A DNA stretch of 17,613 nt from an uncultured Clostridia bacterium (GTDB lineage Bacteria > Bacillota > Clostridia > Christensenellales > UBA1242): contig CANQHL010000022.1 in NCBI GenBank assembly GCA_947623775.1, positions 1-17,613 of the forward strand, given 5' to 3'. Numbering within the stretch: position 1 is the first letter of the stretch; each line of letters begins with the position of its first letter. The translations under genes and the position numbers were made by a program. Shown in pieces: positions 1 to 7,520 of this stretch. The notes beneath the pieces were generated by a model that did no database searches, was not told the origin of the DNA, and was given only the letters and a program-made list of their open reading frames with translations.

Positions 1-176
1 CTTGCCATATTTTTAATGGGAGTAGGCACTCCATAATAATCTATTGAAACTTTATCCAAAATATGAGGATTTGCCCGTCCAGCTCTTACAACCATATATT
101 CGCTAATTTGATGATTTATTGATTTGTTAATATCATCTTTACAAGTTTGTTTGATTTCTAAAAACATTTCATTCAT
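1..176 (-). CDS. frr: ribosome recycling factor, N-terminal part (cut by window edge)
   Basis: RRF works with EF-G to split the 70S ribosome after termination. Only about the first 58 residues are present; the gene runs off position 1. The visible protein contains VRAGRANPHIL followed by VSIDYYGVPTPIKNMA, which is the hallmark N-terminal block of RRF (R-x-GRA-x-P and the YYG-x-PTP turn). The ATG at 174-176 is preceded by AGGAG with a 7-nt spacer, which fixes the start. It lies 137 bp downstream of tsf, in the same orientation, but is separated from it by a terminator and has its own promoter-like sequence. The usual pyrH between tsf and frr is absent. The identity is confident although the gene is partial. 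Confidence 0.93.
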   Translation of the reverse strand, partial: MNEMFLEIKQTCKDDINKSINHQISEYMVVRAGRANPHILDKVSIDYYGVPTPIKNMA

Positions 177-194
177 AAATTTACTCCTAAAAGT

Positions 195-223
195 ATTTTA
201 CTATAAAAGTAAAAATATTGCAA
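195..223 (-). promoter_or_regulatory. promoter of frr
   Basis: On the minus strand, TTGCAA (218-223) and TAAAAT (195-200) are separated by 17 bp, and an AGGAG ribosome site follows before the frr ATG. This position, after the tsf terminator, means frr can be expressed separately from rpsB-tsf. The area is very AT-rich, so a chance match is possible. Confidence 0.5.
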
Positions 224-286
224 ATGTTTTACAATTATATTATAAAATAATTTAACATAATATGTTTTCGACTTACAAATTTGCAT

Positions 287-315
287 AAAAAAACTTGCAT
301 AATGCAAGTTTTTTT
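287..315 (-). terminator. intrinsic terminator after tsf
   Basis: A stem ACTTGC/GCAAGT (293-298 with 304-309) has a 5-nt loop and is extended by an A6/T6 tract (287-292 and 310-315). On the minus strand it begins at the tsf stop codon (314-316) and ends in a T run. The A/T flanks make it nearly symmetrical, so it could act in both directions. Confidence 0.85.
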
Positions 316-970
316 AATTGTTTCCATTCATTTGTTTTGCAACTTCTTCTGCAAGATTATCATGTCGTTTTTCAAGACCTTCACCCATTTCAAATCTTAC
401 AAATCTTCTAATCGAAATTTTTTCTCCAAGTTGAAGAATTTTTTCATTGATATATTGTGCAATTGTCATGTCTGGATTTTTAACAAATGGTTGTTCAAGA
501 AGACATACATCTTGATAATATTTTTTTACTCTTCCCTCGACCATTTTCTCGATAACCTGAGCAGGCTTTCCCTCGTTAAGAGCTTGATTTCTCAAAATTT
601 CCTTTTCTTTTTCAAGTTCTTCTGTAGGAACATCCTCTATTCTTACATATTTTGGAGCAGATGCGGCAATTTGAAGTGCAACATCATGTCCAATCTCTTG
701 AAATGCGTCTGTTTTTGCAACAAAATCAGTTTCACAGTTTACTTCAACTAATACACCAATTTTGCCACCCATATGAATATATGAAGCAACAATTCCTTCT
801 GATGCAATTCTTGATTGTTTTTTGCTTGCTGCTGCAATTCCTTTTTCGCGCAACCATACAATAGCCTTTTCAAAGTCACCATCACTTTCTGTAAGTGCCT
901 TTTTACAATCCATCATTCCGGCATTTGTTTTTGCTCTAAGCTCTGCCACGTCCTTTGCTGTAAAATTCAT
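314..970 (-). CDS. tsf: translation elongation factor Ts
   Basis: EF-Ts is the guanine-nucleotide exchange factor that recycles EF-Tu. The 218-residue protein begins MNFTAKDVAELRAKTNAG, the UBA-like N-terminal domain, with MMDCKKAL following. The conserved ETDFVAKTDAF block (TDFV at residues 81-84) contacts the G domain of EF-Tu. The length matches the short EF-Ts type common in Gram-positive bacteria, not the roughly 280-residue proteobacterial form. The start was chosen at 968-970 because an in-frame upstream extension would run 21 residues into rpsB and lack homology, while the end of rpsB supplies a GAGGAGGGCGAG ribosome site just before this ATG. The gap to rpsB is 1 bp, so the two genes are translated from one message. 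A terminator overlaps the stop codon. Confidence 0.97.
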   Translation of the reverse strand: MNFTAKDVAELRAKTNAGMMDCKKALTESDGDFEKAIVWLREKGIAAASKKQSRIASEGIVASYIHMGGKIGVLVEVNCETDFVAKTDAFQEIGHDVALQIAASAPKYVRIEDVPTEELEKEKEILRNQALNEGKPAQVIEKMVEGRVKKYYQDVCLLEQPFVKNPDMTIAQYINEKILQLGEKISIRRFVRFEMGEGLEKRHDNLAEEVAKQMNGNN

Positions 971-971
971 A

Positions 972-1877
972 TTACTCGCCCTCCTCTTCGGATTTTGTTT
1001 CAGCTTTAACTTCTGGTTGAGTTTCTTCTTCATCCTTCTTATTTTCTGGTTTCTTTCTCAAAGGTTTTTTCTTTCCTTTTTTATTTGGATGTTCCTCACC
1101 TGCTTCTGCGATTTCAATATTTGGTTTTGTTTCAGTCAATGCCTTTTCAAGATCAATATCTTCATCTTCGCTGCTGTTATCTTTTTGCATTGAAACACCT
1201 TCTCTTGCCTCGATAACGGCGTCTGCAAGTGCTGCAATAATTAATTTTACAGAACGTATAGCATCATCGTTTCCAGGAATTACATAACTTATTCCCTCTG
1301 GATTTCCATTGGTATCTACAAGACCAACCATAGGAATGTTGAGCAATTTGCATTCATTAACGCAAATATGTTCACAATTTGGATCTACGACAACAACAGC
1401 ACCTGGAAGTTCTCGCATTTCCTTAATTCCACCTAAATTCTTTTCAAGTTTTTCTCTTTCAGCCTTTAATAAGGTAACTTCTTTCTTAGGTAGCAAATCG
1501 AATTCCCCAACTTTTTCCATTTGATTAAGTTTGTTTAATCTTTCAATTCTTGATTTAATGGTTTTAAAGTTTGTTAGGCATCCGCCAAGCCAACGAGTGT
1601 TGATATAATACATACCACATCGCTCAGCTTCTTCTTTAACGGCTTCTTGCGCCTGTTTTTTTGTTCCTACAAATAGGATTTTCTTCCCTGCAGCGGCAAC
1701 ATCTCTGATAAATACGTATGCTTTATCCACTTGCTCAGAAGTTTTTTCAAGATTGATAATATGAATATCATTTCTTGCTGTGAAGATATATTTCTTCATC
1801 TTTGGATTCCACTTTCTGGTTTGATGTCCAAAATGAACACCGGCCTCAAGTAGTTGTTTCATTGAAATAACCGACAT
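972..1877 (-). CDS. rpsB: 30S ribosomal protein S2 with a long charged tail
   Basis: S2 is a late-assembling protein of the small subunit, near the Shine-Dalgarno path and S1 where present. Residues 1-227 are a normal S2: MKQLLEAGVHFGHQTRKWNPKM at the start, FVGTKKQAQ near 69, YINTRWLGGCLTN near 91, and the PGAVVVVDP and GLVDTN-x-NPEGI blocks. The core usually ends near ALADAVIEAREG, but here about 74 more residues follow, first acidic (NSSEDEDIDLE) then alternating Lys- and Glu-rich. Some Bacillota S2 proteins carry such tails; the role is not known to me. AAAAGGAGG precedes the ATG. It is the first gene of rpsB-tsf, with a strong promoter and a leader of roughly 175 nt. Confidence 0.97.
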   Translation of the reverse strand: MSVISMKQLLEAGVHFGHQTRKWNPKMKKYIFTARNDIHIINLEKTSEQVDKAYVFIRDVAAAGKKILFVGTKKQAQEAVKEEAERCGMYYINTRWLGGCLTNFKTIKSRIERLNKLNQMEKVGEFDLLPKKEVTLLKAEREKLEKNLGGIKEMRELPGAVVVVDPNCEHICVNECKLLNIPMVGLVDTNGNPEGISYVIPGNDDAIRSVKLIIAALADAVIEAREGVSMQKDNSSEDEDIDLEKALTETKPNIEIAEAGEEHPNKKGKKKPLRKKPENKKDEEETQPEVKAETKSEEEGE

Positions 1878-2052
1878 TTTAACTTTTTCCTCCTTTTGTT
1901 TTTGTCCTTCCCTATAGTTTTCTAACTCTTAATCACAACCTCAGATTTTAAATCTTCAATATCATGGCAATATTTATCTATTTTTAGATCTTCCACGATA
2001 AATTTAGGCAACCGCGATTAAAATATTCTATGAGTGCTATTTGTCCAATGAC
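1878..2052 (-). promoter_or_regulatory. 5' leader of rpsB mRNA, content unexplained
   Basis: From the promoter below, about 175 untranslated nucleotides precede rpsB. Ribosomal-protein messages often carry autoregulatory leaders. I see only small local hairpins, for example ATCTA-AAAA-TAGAT, and no leader family that I can name. No convincing upstream open frame is present apart from a few-codon one. The region before the ATG is purine-rich and contains the ribosome site. Confidence 0.4.
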
Positions 2053-2058
2053 TTTGAT

Positions 2059-2087
2059 ATTATAGCAGAACAAAAGATTTTTGTCAA
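2059..2087 (-). promoter_or_regulatory. strong housekeeping promoter of rpsB-tsf
   Basis: On the minus strand, TTGACA (2082-2087) and TATAAT (2059-2064) are separated by exactly 17 bp, with TGC directly before the -10 (extended -10). Both hexamers match the SigA consensus perfectly, as expected for a ribosomal protein operon. Transcription would start near 2052. Confidence 0.9.
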
Positions 2088-2110
2088 GCAATTTTACTTC
2101 ATACGCAAAC

Positions 2111-2135
2111 AAAAAATGCACAATTTTGTGCATTT
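2111..2135 (-). terminator. intrinsic terminator after secF
   Basis: AAATGCAC (2114-2121) pairs with GTGCATTT (2128-2135), closing a small AT loop. On the minus strand the stem is followed by a T6 run (2116-2111). It overlaps the secF stop codon and separates the export genes from the rpsB promoter. Confidence 0.85.
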
Positions 2136-3150
2136 AATTTGCTTTTTTACGTATTTTCATTCTCTTGGTTGTCGTCCACAGACCTGGCATAAGAAAATGT
2201 GATGTATACAACGTTGTTATAAGTCCGACAAGAACAGCAAGTGCCACATTTCTTATACCTGGAACAGGCAAGCATATAAAGATTATCGAAACAACTATTG
2301 CGGCTACATATCCCATCAATTTCTTAAATGATAATTCTTTTACCACTTTATCTGCAATTTCATTATCATTCATTGATTCAAACTTTCCTGTTCTTGCATC
2401 GTATTGCTGTTTGTTAATGAAAACAAAACAATTCAAAATTGAAATAACAAATATTGTAAATATTGCCACAAGTACACTGTAATCTACACAAATTCTGCAA
2501 ATTGCCACTAAAGACATAGTTAATAACAAATCTAATGCAACCTGCATAATTACCAAAAATACAAATGAACGATATTTTCTAAGAAGCATATAAATTATTA
2601 CCAAAACGAACCCTAAAACAATTCCCATGAATGCTTTTAACATAAATTGTGTTGGACTCTCCGCCTCGGTGAAATCAACAGACGTAAGTGCTAAATCATT
2701 TTCTTCATAACCAAATTCTACCAATAATTTTTCACGTAAATCTTGATTTTCATCCAATATTTCTTGATTTTTATTTGAATTATTTTTAAAAACAACTTCT
2801 ATTGCTTGTCCATCATATACATCGTAATCATTTATTGTTATAGTAGAAGTTCTATACGATACAATTTTATATCCGTTGTCACAAAGCACATTTTCAACTT
2901 TTTCGTGTAATTTATTATAATCTTCTTTGTTATCCAAATTATAAACTTGACTTGCTATTTTGTCTTCATTATTTACATACATTTTGAAAGAACTATAACC
3001 TCTGAAATCAATTCCAAGATTCCAATTTATTGTGCAAACAAGTATTATTGCTATTGCCATTAATATGATTGGTGCAATTACGTAATAAGAAAAATTTTTA
3101 CTAATATTTAATTTGCAATTTGTTAATTTCTGTTCTAATTTCTTAAACAT
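2134..3150 (-). CDS. secF: protein translocase subunit SecF
   Basis: SecF partners SecD to help pull proteins across the membrane after SecYEG translocation. At 338 residues it has one N-terminal membrane helix (about 22-41), an extracytoplasmic domain (42-165) and five C-terminal helices, which is the SecF layout. The P1 motif reads GIDFRGYSS (46-54), a variant of GIDF-x-GG. The end of the protein (PVPGIRNVALAVLVGLITTLYTSHFLMP) matches the TM5-TM6 region of SecF. In TM4, where the family has a SxNDT-x-VVFDR block with a functional Asp, this protein reads SILNCFVFINK and has no acid. The conserved Arg of the next helix appears to be Lys (SFKKLMGY). The start overlaps secD by 8 bp, with GAGGAGGTGG just upstream. 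Confidence 0.93.
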   Translation of the reverse strand: MFKKLEQKLTNCKLNISKNFSYYVIAPIILMAIAIILVCTINWNLGIDFRGYSSFKMYVNNEDKIASQVYNLDNKEDYNKLHEKVENVLCDNGYKIVSYRTSTITINDYDVYDGQAIEVVFKNNSNKNQEILDENQDLREKLLVEFGYEENDLALTSVDFTEAESPTQFMLKAFMGIVLGFVLVIIYMLLRKYRSFVFLVIMQVALDLLLTMSLVAICRICVDYSVLVAIFTIFVISILNCFVFINKQQYDARTGKFESMNDNEIADKVVKELSFKKLMGYVAAIVVSIIFICLPVPGIRNVALAVLVGLITTLYTSHFLMPGLWTTTKRMKIRKKAN

Positions 3151-4549
3151 TTTCCACCTCCTCTTGAGATGAAACGTCTTCCTTTATGATTTCCACTTCC
3201 TCATCCCTAATTTCTTTTACATTTTTGTTTCTTTGGAGATGCAGTTTTTTAGGTTTAGTACTATTGATTTTTAAATAAATACTTATAAACCATCTTAATA
3301 TTAATAATGTTATGAATAAGGATAACACACATCCAAGAATTAATGTTAAAGCAAAGCATTTCAACGCAGATGGACCAATTGCCCACACAAAAATCATTGC
3401 CATAGAAATAATAACATGTGCATCAATTAAAGGGAATAATGCTTTTTTTTGTCCGCCCTTGCAAGACAGATGTATCTTCTTGCCTATTGCGTATTCATCC
3501 TTGATTTTTTCAAAAATAAACGCATGAGCAAAAATAACTACCAAGAATGCAAACATACTACCTACAACACCCGCCAAGTTCATTGTAATTAATGGTATTG
3601 CCTGCAAGAAGAAAGAGAACAAAATCAAATAAAATGTAAGTGACAAGTCAGCAAGCAAACCAAGATCACCATACCTGAGCCACATCAACACAAACGCAAT
3701 TACAATTACGACAATAAATGCGATCCCAATGTAAAGCTTTGTATTTCTTCCAAGTAAGGCACTAATATTGCTAACCTCTTTTAAATCCAATTTTACATCT
3801 AACATACCGCCTGCAATATTATAAGCAAGTTCTCGAGCATCTGTATCGCTTTGAGTTGAATATGTTCCACTTGATGAAACAAAAATTTCATCTTCTTTCA
3901 AGTCTTTATAATCAAGCTCTACAAAGAGGTTATCGCTTTTAACCTCTTCTAAATAAATGTATATTTTTTTATCGGTTGTATTTTTAGACACTTCTTTAAT
4001 ATGATTTATTCTTTCTTTAGATGATGATAAAAATTCAACAGAAAGCCCTATAGTTGAGTTCTCATAATCATAATCAGGTGTAACTTGTTTTAAATCACTA
4101 GAATCAAGTAAAACTTCAGGGTTGGTTACATCATCACTTGCCCCCTCAGCGGTAAAATATACTTTTTTGGAATCTTCTACAAGTTCAAACACGTCATTTA
4201 AATATAATCCCGGTACTTCAGAATTTGAAGCAAGTAAATAAATTTTATTTCCCCCTTGTCTTCTTATAGATAACTCAGTAAAACGTTCATATTTTAATGC
4301 AGTTTGAAGTTTATCAAGAGATGAATCTATTGCATCTGATAAATTTTTGTTTGAACCATTTGGCAATGTGCATTCATAAATTGCAGATACACCCCCATTC
4401 AAATCGAGTGCTGACTTGGTTGCCTTCAAAAAACCATTAAAGTGGTTTGTTGAATAAGGTACACCAAAAGGGCACACACATAGAAGTATGCCCAATATAG
4501 CTATAATAGTTATAAAAATAAATTTTATGATTGCGTGTCTTTTTAACAT
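3143..4549 (-). CDS. secD: protein translocase subunit SecD
   Basis: SecD is the larger half of the SecDF accessory complex of the Sec translocon. The 468-residue protein has an N-terminal membrane helix (8-27), the LDLNGG motif (48-53), a P1-like extracytoplasmic domain to about 265, and five helices at 272-425. The C-terminal block GGQKKALFPLIDAH followed by GPSALKCFALTLILGCVLS aligns with the family's GY-x-KAL...LDAN...G-x-x-GFA-x-TL region. The TM4 motif normally MAVDANVLIFERIREE reads VIFAHAFIFEKIKDE (338-352), so the key Asp position is Phe340. A charged, Glu/Lys-rich cytoplasmic tail (about 430-468) follows. The gene is separate from secF, unlike the fused Bacillus SecDF. It has its own promoter and overlaps secF by 8 bp. 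Confidence 0.93.
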   Translation of the reverse strand: MLKRHAIIKFIFITIIAILGILLCVCPFGVPYSTNHFNGFLKATKSALDLNGGVSAIYECTLPNGSNKNLSDAIDSSLDKLQTALKYERFTELSIRRQGGNKIYLLASNSEVPGLYLNDVFELVEDSKKVYFTAEGASDDVTNPEVLLDSSDLKQVTPDYDYENSTIGLSVEFLSSSKERINHIKEVSKNTTDKKIYIYLEEVKSDNLFVELDYKDLKEDEIFVSSSGTYSTQSDTDARELAYNIAGGMLDVKLDLKEVSNISALLGRNTKLYIGIAFIVVIVIAFVLMWLRYGDLGLLADLSLTFYLILFSFFLQAIPLITMNLAGVVGSMFAFLVVIFAHAFIFEKIKDEYAIGKKIHLSCKGGQKKALFPLIDAHVIISMAMIFVWAIGPSALKCFALTLILGCVLSLFITLLILRWFISIYLKINSTKPKKLHLQRNKNVKEIRDEEVEIIKEDVSSQEEVENV

Positions 4550-4590
4550 TTTTGTCCTTTTAACTCTTTTTAAATATTCATTACTAATCT

Positions 4591-4619
4591 ATTATAAAGA
4601 AATAAAAGGCTAATGTCAA
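4591..4619 (-). promoter_or_regulatory. promoter of secD-secF
   Basis: TTGACA (4614-4619, minus strand) and TATAAT (4591-4596) are separated by 17 bp and both hexamers are consensus. It lies in the 82-bp gap between the TIGR04086-like gene and secD, so secDF need not depend on upstream read-through. Transcription would start near 4584. Confidence 0.88.
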
Positions 4620-4631
4620 ATATTTTTAAGT

Positions 4632-5051
4632 TTAATTACTACTTTTTTTTATATTTACACAAATTATGCCGCAAATTGCTCCTATCACAGCTCCAAAAAC
4701 AATGTCTGTTAATAACGAAATATTAAAATTGAATGAGCCGCTAAGTGCAGAAAACACTAAAAAAGCCAAAATTGTGTAAATAAATCCAATTAAAAGTCCA
4801 CTTACAAGTCCAAGTTCTTTAGATTTTTTCAGACTTATAAATACACCTAAAAATACACTTACGCCTTTGATCACTTGATTTACAGGAAATATTGCACTAT
4901 CAGGAATATTTGTAAATTTAAGAAGAAATGCAAATACCAATACAAGTACAAGTGAAATGCAAAGTGCAATAAGAGTGCCTTTGATTAGTAATCCTATAAT
5001 ATTTAATCCGGAAGACTCTTTTACTGAGTGTGTTTTTGCTTTCATTTTCAT
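4632..5051 (-). CDS. TIGR04086-like (YrzE-type) four-helix membrane protein
   Basis: This 139-residue protein has four hydrophobic segments (about 19-47, 59-76, 82-106 and 112-134) and short charged ends (KMKAKTH at the N-terminus, KKSSN at the C-terminus). It has no signal peptidase site. Length, four-helix layout, Gly-rich third helix (LGLVSGLLIGFIYTILAFLVFS) and position between yajC and secD fit the uncharacterised TIGR04086 membrane family common in Clostridia. Function is unknown; the neighbourhood suggests only a link with export. An AAAGGGGGC ribosome site lies upstream of ATGAAAATG; the first ATG gives the better spacing. It lies between the yajC terminator and the secD promoter, and I see no clear promoter of its own. 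Confidence 0.75.
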   Translation of the reverse strand: MKMKAKTHSVKESSGLNIIGLLIKGTLIALCISLVLVLVFAFLLKFTNIPDSAIFPVNQVIKGVSVFLGVFISLKKSKELGLVSGLLIGFIYTILAFLVFSALSGSFNFNISLLTDIVFGAVIGAICGIICVNIKKSSN

Positions 5052-5130
5052 GATTGCCCCCTTTTAACAAAAATATACCTATTTTCTAAGGTAAAATATG
5101 AGGGCTAATTTAAAAAAATTACAATTCGAC

Positions 5131-5154
5131 AAAAAAGTGAAGATTACTCTTCAC
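5131..5154 (-). terminator. intrinsic terminator after yajC
   Basis: GTGAAGA (5137-5143) pairs with TCTTCAC (5148-5154) around a 4-nt loop, and on the minus strand the stem is followed by T6 (5136-5131). It overlaps the yajC stop codon, so yajC and the downstream membrane gene are at least partly uncoupled. Confidence 0.87.
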
Positions 5155-5635
5155 CTTTTGTTCCATCATCATCTTCGTCTGAAGAATTATTGCTGCTATC
5201 TTCCTCGTTATCTTCTTGATTTTGACTTAATGATTCATCTGTTTGTTCTTCATCATTTTTGTTTTCATGTTCTTCTTCGATGTTTGCCCCTTGTTCTTCT
5301 TGCCCGGACTGTTCACTTGAGTTTGCATCTTCTTGTGGTGATAATGATTCATCTGGGAAAATTCTATAAATTGCAAAAGCATCTACTGCAACATAGCCCT
5401 TATTAGTTTCATCGCCCGTTTCAAGAATTACAACTTTTCTTTCATGTTCATCTTGAATGTTTACAATAGTTCCATAGATTCCATTTGTAGTTAAAACTTT
5501 ATCACCATTCTTTAAAGAATTTGTTTGCTCCTGCATGCGTAAGTTTTCCTTTTTATTTCTTGAATATATAAGAATAGGATACAATACAATCAATAAAACT
5601 ATAAAAACAATCAAAATAATTTGTGTTGCTTCCAT
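5144..5635 (-). CDS. yajC: YajC-family preprotein translocase subunit with an acidic tail
   Basis: YajC is a small membrane protein that co-purifies with SecDF. Residues 5-24 form the single membrane helix, followed by basic SRNKK, and 41-92 form the diagnostic domain, with LKNGDKVLTTNGIYGTIVNI. The remaining residues, about 96-163, are a low-complexity tail of Glu, Asp, Ser, Asn and Gln, placed on the cytoplasmic side by the usual topology. Family members are commonly about 85-120 residues, so the tail accounts for the extra length (163). GGAGGC precedes the ATG. It lies directly downstream of thrS (59-bp gap) and upstream of secDF, an order fitting an export function. Confidence 0.9.
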   Translation of the reverse strand: MEATQIILIVFIVLLIVLYPILIYSRNKKENLRMQEQTNSLKNGDKVLTTNGIYGTIVNIQDEHERKVVILETGDETNKGYVAVDAFAIYRIFPDESLSPQEDANSSEQSGQEEQGANIEEEHENKNDEEQTDESLSQNQEDNEEDSSNNSSDEDDDGTKGEE

Positions 5636-5656
5636 TTTGTGCCTCCTTTTTATAAA

Positions 5657-5685
5657 AGTTTAGCATATCTTTATTTATTTTCCAA
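5657..5685 (-). promoter_or_regulatory. possible promoter of yajC
   Basis: TTGGAA (5680-5685, minus strand) and TAAACT (5657-5662) are separated by 17 bp, and TGC precedes the -10 (extended -10 form). The predicted start leaves a very short leader before AGGAGG. The match is imperfect, and read-through from thrS is an alternative. Confidence 0.4.
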
Positions 5686-5694
5686 ATATTTTAT

Positions 5695-7464
5695 TTATAT
5701 TTTTTTCGTTTTTATTTCATTTTCAAGCCTATCGGCAAATTCTGACAAAGTTAGCCCTGATTTATTCTCAAATCCACGTCCTCTGATTGAAATTGTGTTT
5801 GTTTTTTCCTCCTCATCTCCTACTATAATCAAATAAGGAATTTTTAAAGCAGATGCCTCACGAATTTTATAGCCAATCTTTTCATTTCTCAAGTCTTCAT
5901 ATACTCTAATGTTACGCTTTGCAAGTTCTTCCTTGATGGCATGAGCATAATCATTATTTCTTTCAGTTAATGAAAGCACTTTTACCTGCTCTGGTGCAAG
6001 CCACAGCGGAAAAGCTCCTGCATACTTTTCAATTAAATAGGCAAGTGTTCTTTCATAGCATCCAACACTTGATCTATGGATTATATAAGGATGTTTTTTT
6101 ACGCCATCTTTATCAGTGTACTCCATTCCAAATTTTTCGGCCAACATCTGATCTATTTGAATCGTTATAAGCGTATCTTCTTTGCCGTAAACATTTTTTA
6201 TCTGAATATCCAATTTAGGCCCATAAAAGGCGGCTTCACCTATTCCGACATAATAATTTACATTCAGATCATCAAGTATTTTTTTCATTGTTGATTGTGC
6301 TTCATCCCATTGCTGTTTTGTGCCAATATATTTTTCCCGATTATTTTCATCCCATTGCGAAAATCTATATGTTGCATCTTCATACAAACCTAATGTTTTC
6401 AACATAAAAATAGCAAGTTCAAGGCAGTTTTTAAACTCATCTTCAAGTTGCTCAGGCGTACACATCAAATGTCCCTCAGATAAAGTAAATTGCCTTATTC
6501 TGATAAGTCCATGCATTTCTCCACTTGCTTCATTTCTAAACAGTGTTGAAGTCTCATCATAACGTAAAGGCAAGTCTTTATAAGAGCGTACCTTATTTAA
6601 ATATGCTTGATATTGAAAAGGACATGTCATAGGCCTTAAAGCATAAACTTCTTTGTCTTTTTTCTCATCACCAAGGACAAACATTCCCTCTTTGTAGTGA
6701 TCCCAGTGTCCGGAAATTTTGTAAAGATCGCTTTTTGCCATAAATGGTGTTTTAGTTAATTGCCAGCCTCGTCTTTCCTCTTCATCCTCGACAAATCTTT
6801 CAAGAATTTGTATAACTTTTGCTCCTCTCGGTAGCAAAATTGGCAAACCTTGTCCAATGTAATCTACGGTTGTAAACAATTCAAGTTCCCTTCCAAGCTT
6901 ATTATGATCCCGCTTTCTTGCCTCTTCAATTTTTGCAATATACTCACCAAGTTCTTTACTGCTTTTAAACGCATAGCAATAAATTCTCTGCAACATTTTA
7001 TTCTTTTCGTTTCCACGCCAATAAGCACCATTTACGTCATGAATTTTATATGCCATGTTTTGTAAATTTTCAGTTGAATCAACATGCGGTCCACGACAGA
7101 GATCATAAAAGTCATCACCCGTATAATAAATTGAAATTTCCTGATCATCATCTATTTCTCGGATAATTTCTTGCTTATAAGGGTTATTCTCATATAGTTT
7201 AAGTGCTTCATCTTTTGTAAGAACTTTTCTTGTGAATTTTTCGCCCTTATTTATAATTTCTTTCATTTTTTTCTCAATTGCCGCATATTCATCTTGAGTG
7301 ATTGAATGCTCCAAATCTATGTCATAATAAAAACCATCATCAAGTGCCGGACCGATAGTCAACTTTGCCTCGGGATAAATGCTCATTACAGCTTTTGCCA
7401 ACACATGTGCAAGAGAATGCCTTGCCATTTCTAACTTTTCATCTTTAACATCTTTGATTTCCAT
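5695..7464 (-). CDS. thrS: threonyl-tRNA synthetase lacking the TGS domain
   Basis: ThrRS charges tRNA-Thr. The 589-residue protein starts almost directly in the second (SAD/editing) domain: HSLAH (16-20) and DLCRGPHV (121-128) supply the editing-site His, Cys and His. The class II core follows: motif 2 FRNEASGEMHGLIRIRQFT (309-327) and motif 3 around ERTLAYLIEKYAGAFPLWLAP (471-491). The zinc ligands are visible as Cys281 (MTCP), His332 (SEGHLMC) and His463 (IIHRSS). The C-terminal anticodon-binding domain is complete and ends in a basic tail. About 60 residues of N-terminal TGS domain present in most bacterial ThrRS are missing. AGGAGG lies four bases before the ATG and the T-box terminator lies just upstream, so no longer reading is possible. 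Expression is set by the T-box. Confidence 0.97.
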   Translation of the reverse strand: MEIKDVKDEKLEMARHSLAHVLAKAVMSIYPEAKLTIGPALDDGFYYDIDLEHSITQDEYAAIEKKMKEIINKGEKFTRKVLTKDEALKLYENNPYKQEIIREIDDDQEISIYYTGDDFYDLCRGPHVDSTENLQNMAYKIHDVNGAYWRGNEKNKMLQRIYCYAFKSSKELGEYIAKIEEARKRDHNKLGRELELFTTVDYIGQGLPILLPRGAKVIQILERFVEDEEERRGWQLTKTPFMAKSDLYKISGHWDHYKEGMFVLGDEKKDKEVYALRPMTCPFQYQAYLNKVRSYKDLPLRYDETSTLFRNEASGEMHGLIRIRQFTLSEGHLMCTPEQLEDEFKNCLELAIFMLKTLGLYEDATYRFSQWDENNREKYIGTKQQWDEAQSTMKKILDDLNVNYYVGIGEAAFYGPKLDIQIKNVYGKEDTLITIQIDQMLAEKFGMEYTDKDGVKKHPYIIHRSSVGCYERTLAYLIEKYAGAFPLWLAPEQVKVLSLTERNNDYAHAIKEELAKRNIRVYEDLRNEKIGYKIREASALKIPYLIIVGDEEEKTNTISIRGRGFENKSGLTLSEFADRLENEIKTKKI

Positions 7465-7493
7465 ATTACCTCCTAAATTATCGGCGTTATAAA

Positions 7494-7520
7494 TAAAAAA
7501 CGCCCTTCAAAATAAGGACG
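7494..7520 (-). terminator. T-box regulated terminator
   Basis: CGTCCTT pairs with AAGGGCG (one G-U) around a 6-nt loop, followed by TTTTTTATTT on the minus strand. Its 5' arm lies just after the T-box sequence, as required for mutually exclusive antiterminator and terminator folds. Confidence 0.9.

Noticed and set aside
281..751. Phe/Cys-rich plus-strand frame opposite tsf
   Set aside because: Antisense shadow of tsf, typical of AT-rich coding sequence; the composition is unlike a real protein and the terminator lies over its start.
971..1033. 21-residue N-terminal extension of EF-Ts (MKKKLNQKLK...)
   Set aside because: It overlaps the rpsB tail in another frame, has no EF-Ts homology, and a good ribosome site precedes the internal ATG at 968-970.
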